Shown here: one piece after another, positions 63,267 through 64,000 of the stretch | Numbering within the stretch: position 1 is the first letter of the stretch | Layout of the letters: every line of letters starts with the position of its first letter | Assembly: GCF_003046545.1 (NCBI RefSeq) | Contig: NZ_QAAA01000003.1 | Span: 124,001-188,000, forward strand | Direction: 5' to 3' | Origin: Rhodovulum imhoffii | GTDB taxonomy: Bacteria > Pseudomonadota > Alphaproteobacteria > Rhodobacterales > Rhodobacteraceae | DNA length: 64,000 nucleotides | Position numbers and translations under genes: made by a program | The notes under the pieces: model-generated | The model's input: the letters and a program-made list of their open reading frames with translations, nothing else | Databases searched by the model: none | Told to the model about the DNA's origin: nothing

Positions 63267-64000
63267 ATGTACTCGGAACTGGTCATTTCCACCTATAACA
63301 ATCCGCGCGCTTTGGATCTGTGCCTGGAATCGGTGGCGATGCAGAGAACCGCGCCCGATGGTGTCTGCATTGCGGACGATGGTTCCGGCCCCGAGACGCG
63401 TGCGGTCGCTGAGCGTTTTGCCACCCGCCTGCCCCGGCTGCGCCATGTCTGGCATGAGGATCGCGGCTTTGAGAAGGGCGAGATTCTCAACAAGGCCATT
63501 GCGTCCTCGCAGGCGGAGGTGCTGGTGTTCATCGATGGCGACGTGATGATTCACCCCGATTTCATCACCCGGCATCTGAACCTTGCCCGCCCCGGACGGT
63601 TTGCAACGGGCAGCCTGATTCGTCTTGATGCGGCGGCGACGGCCTCGGTCACGGCTGCAATGGTTCGCAGCGGGCAGGTGTTTTCGCGCCGCTGGCTGCG
63701 CGAGAACCGTGCGCTGGGCAAGCTGAGCACCTGGCTGAAAACCCGTCCCTTCCCGGTCCCGGTGATGGATGTGCTGGAACGGATGTCCCCCGTGCGCCGA
63801 TCCTTGTGCGGGGCGAACGCATCGGTCTGCCGGAGCGATCTTCTTAAAATCAACGGTTATGACGAAACGCTGAAATACGGCGGGCAAGACAAGCACCTCG
63901 GCGTGCGGCTGAAAAATGCCGGCGTGCGTGGCCGGCACCTGCGCTATAGCGCGCCACTGGTGCATCTGGACCACCCCCGCGGATATGCCGACCCTGAAAG
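63267..64000 (+). CDS. Glycosyltransferase family 2, 3' end cut off
   Basis: The frame runs from ATG 63267 off the window end, so 244 codons are visible. It begins 'MYSELVISTYNNPRALDLCL' (GT-A nucleotide-binding strand), has the metal motif DGD in 'VFIDGDVMIH' and later 'GYDETLKYGGQDKHLGVRL', a C-terminal GT7-like block. It probably adds a sugar to an LPS or capsular glycan, which is inferred. The upstream region holds the peroxiredoxin remnant; no operon partner is visible within the window. Confidence 0.87.
   Translation, partial: MYSELVISTYNNPRALDLCLESVAMQRTAPDGVCIADDGSGPETRAVAERFATRLPRLRHVWHEDRGFEKGEILNKAIASSQAEVLVFIDGDVMIHPDFITRHLNLARPGRFATGSLIRLDAAATASVTAAMVRSGQVFSRRWLRENRALGKLSTWLKTRPFPVPVMDVLERMSPVRRSLCGANASVCRSDLLKINGYDETLKYGGQDKHLGVRLKNAGVRGRHLRYSAPLVHLDHPRGYADPE

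Overview
This window is a GC-rich stretch of alphaproteobacterial chromosome, most likely from a marine member of the Rhodobacterales (Roseobacter-like). The evidence is the ribosomal gene order, a CcrM-type GANTC methyltransferase next to rnhB, DUF2125, DUF4170 and DUF3576 proteins, a single acidic porin, and the cluster of lipid A genes. I saw no insertion sequence, integrase, phage gene, CRISPR array, tRNA or rRNA. Apart from one pseudogene and one mosaic gene, it looks like stable core chromosome.

Region 1 (1-15510) is translation machinery on the + strand: the 3' part of rpoC, then rpsL-rpsG-fusA-tuf, the full S10 cluster (rpsJ to rpsQ) and the spc cluster from rplN to rpmD. It stops after rpmD at a clear intrinsic terminator. 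The usual rplO-secY-adk-rpsM-rpsK-rpoA-rplQ continuation is not in this window. Non-coding hairpins lie between several of these genes, including three overlapping hairpins between fusA and tuf.

Region 2 (15650-23833) starts with a membrane-tethered winged-helix protein encoded with a small lipoprotein-like protein, and a divergent secreted Cys-repeat protein. Then come rnhB and ccrM, whose promoter region carries three GANTC sites, alkB and mutY, and a DUF721-dsbA-like-CoA-transferase run. Region 3 (23811-31776) is an envelope and metabolic block on the - strand: pmbA, a CysQ-like phosphatase, DUF4170, a Kdo-transferase-like protein that lacks expected catalytic residues, lpxK and a DUF2125 protein. 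An SDR and an atypical crotonase run the other way.

Region 4 (31850-44579) has a BaiN-like flavoprotein, the DUF3576-leuS-lptE-holA block, a porin with its own operator-like palindrome and terminator, a TPR-sulfotransferase fusion, yggS, an L,D-transpeptidase, ribA and an OmpR-type response regulator. Region 5 (44638-57000) holds a glycosyltransferase, xthA, cnoX, a LON-domain protein, a Trm112-like protein, a ubiH-type hydroxylase, an amidase, an aminotransferase, ftsK, lolA, a lytic transglycosylase and hspQ. Region 6 (56617-64000) holds a ggt-like gene, an RsbV/RsbW-type pair, a thiolase, msrC, rluA, an aldehyde dehydrogenase, a decayed peroxiredoxin gene and a glycosyltransferase cut by the window end.

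Genes are packed very tightly. Many same-strand neighbours overlap by ATGA or TGATG, and six of eleven convergent junctions share exactly four bases, so both genes stop within the same 4-bp site. No stretch over 300 bases lacks a gene. The most unusual items are the tethered winged-helix/lipoprotein pair, the GANTC-loaded ccrM promoter, the fusA-tuf alternative hairpins with the codon-mosaic tuf gene, the signature-less WaaA-like protein and the peroxiredoxin remnant.
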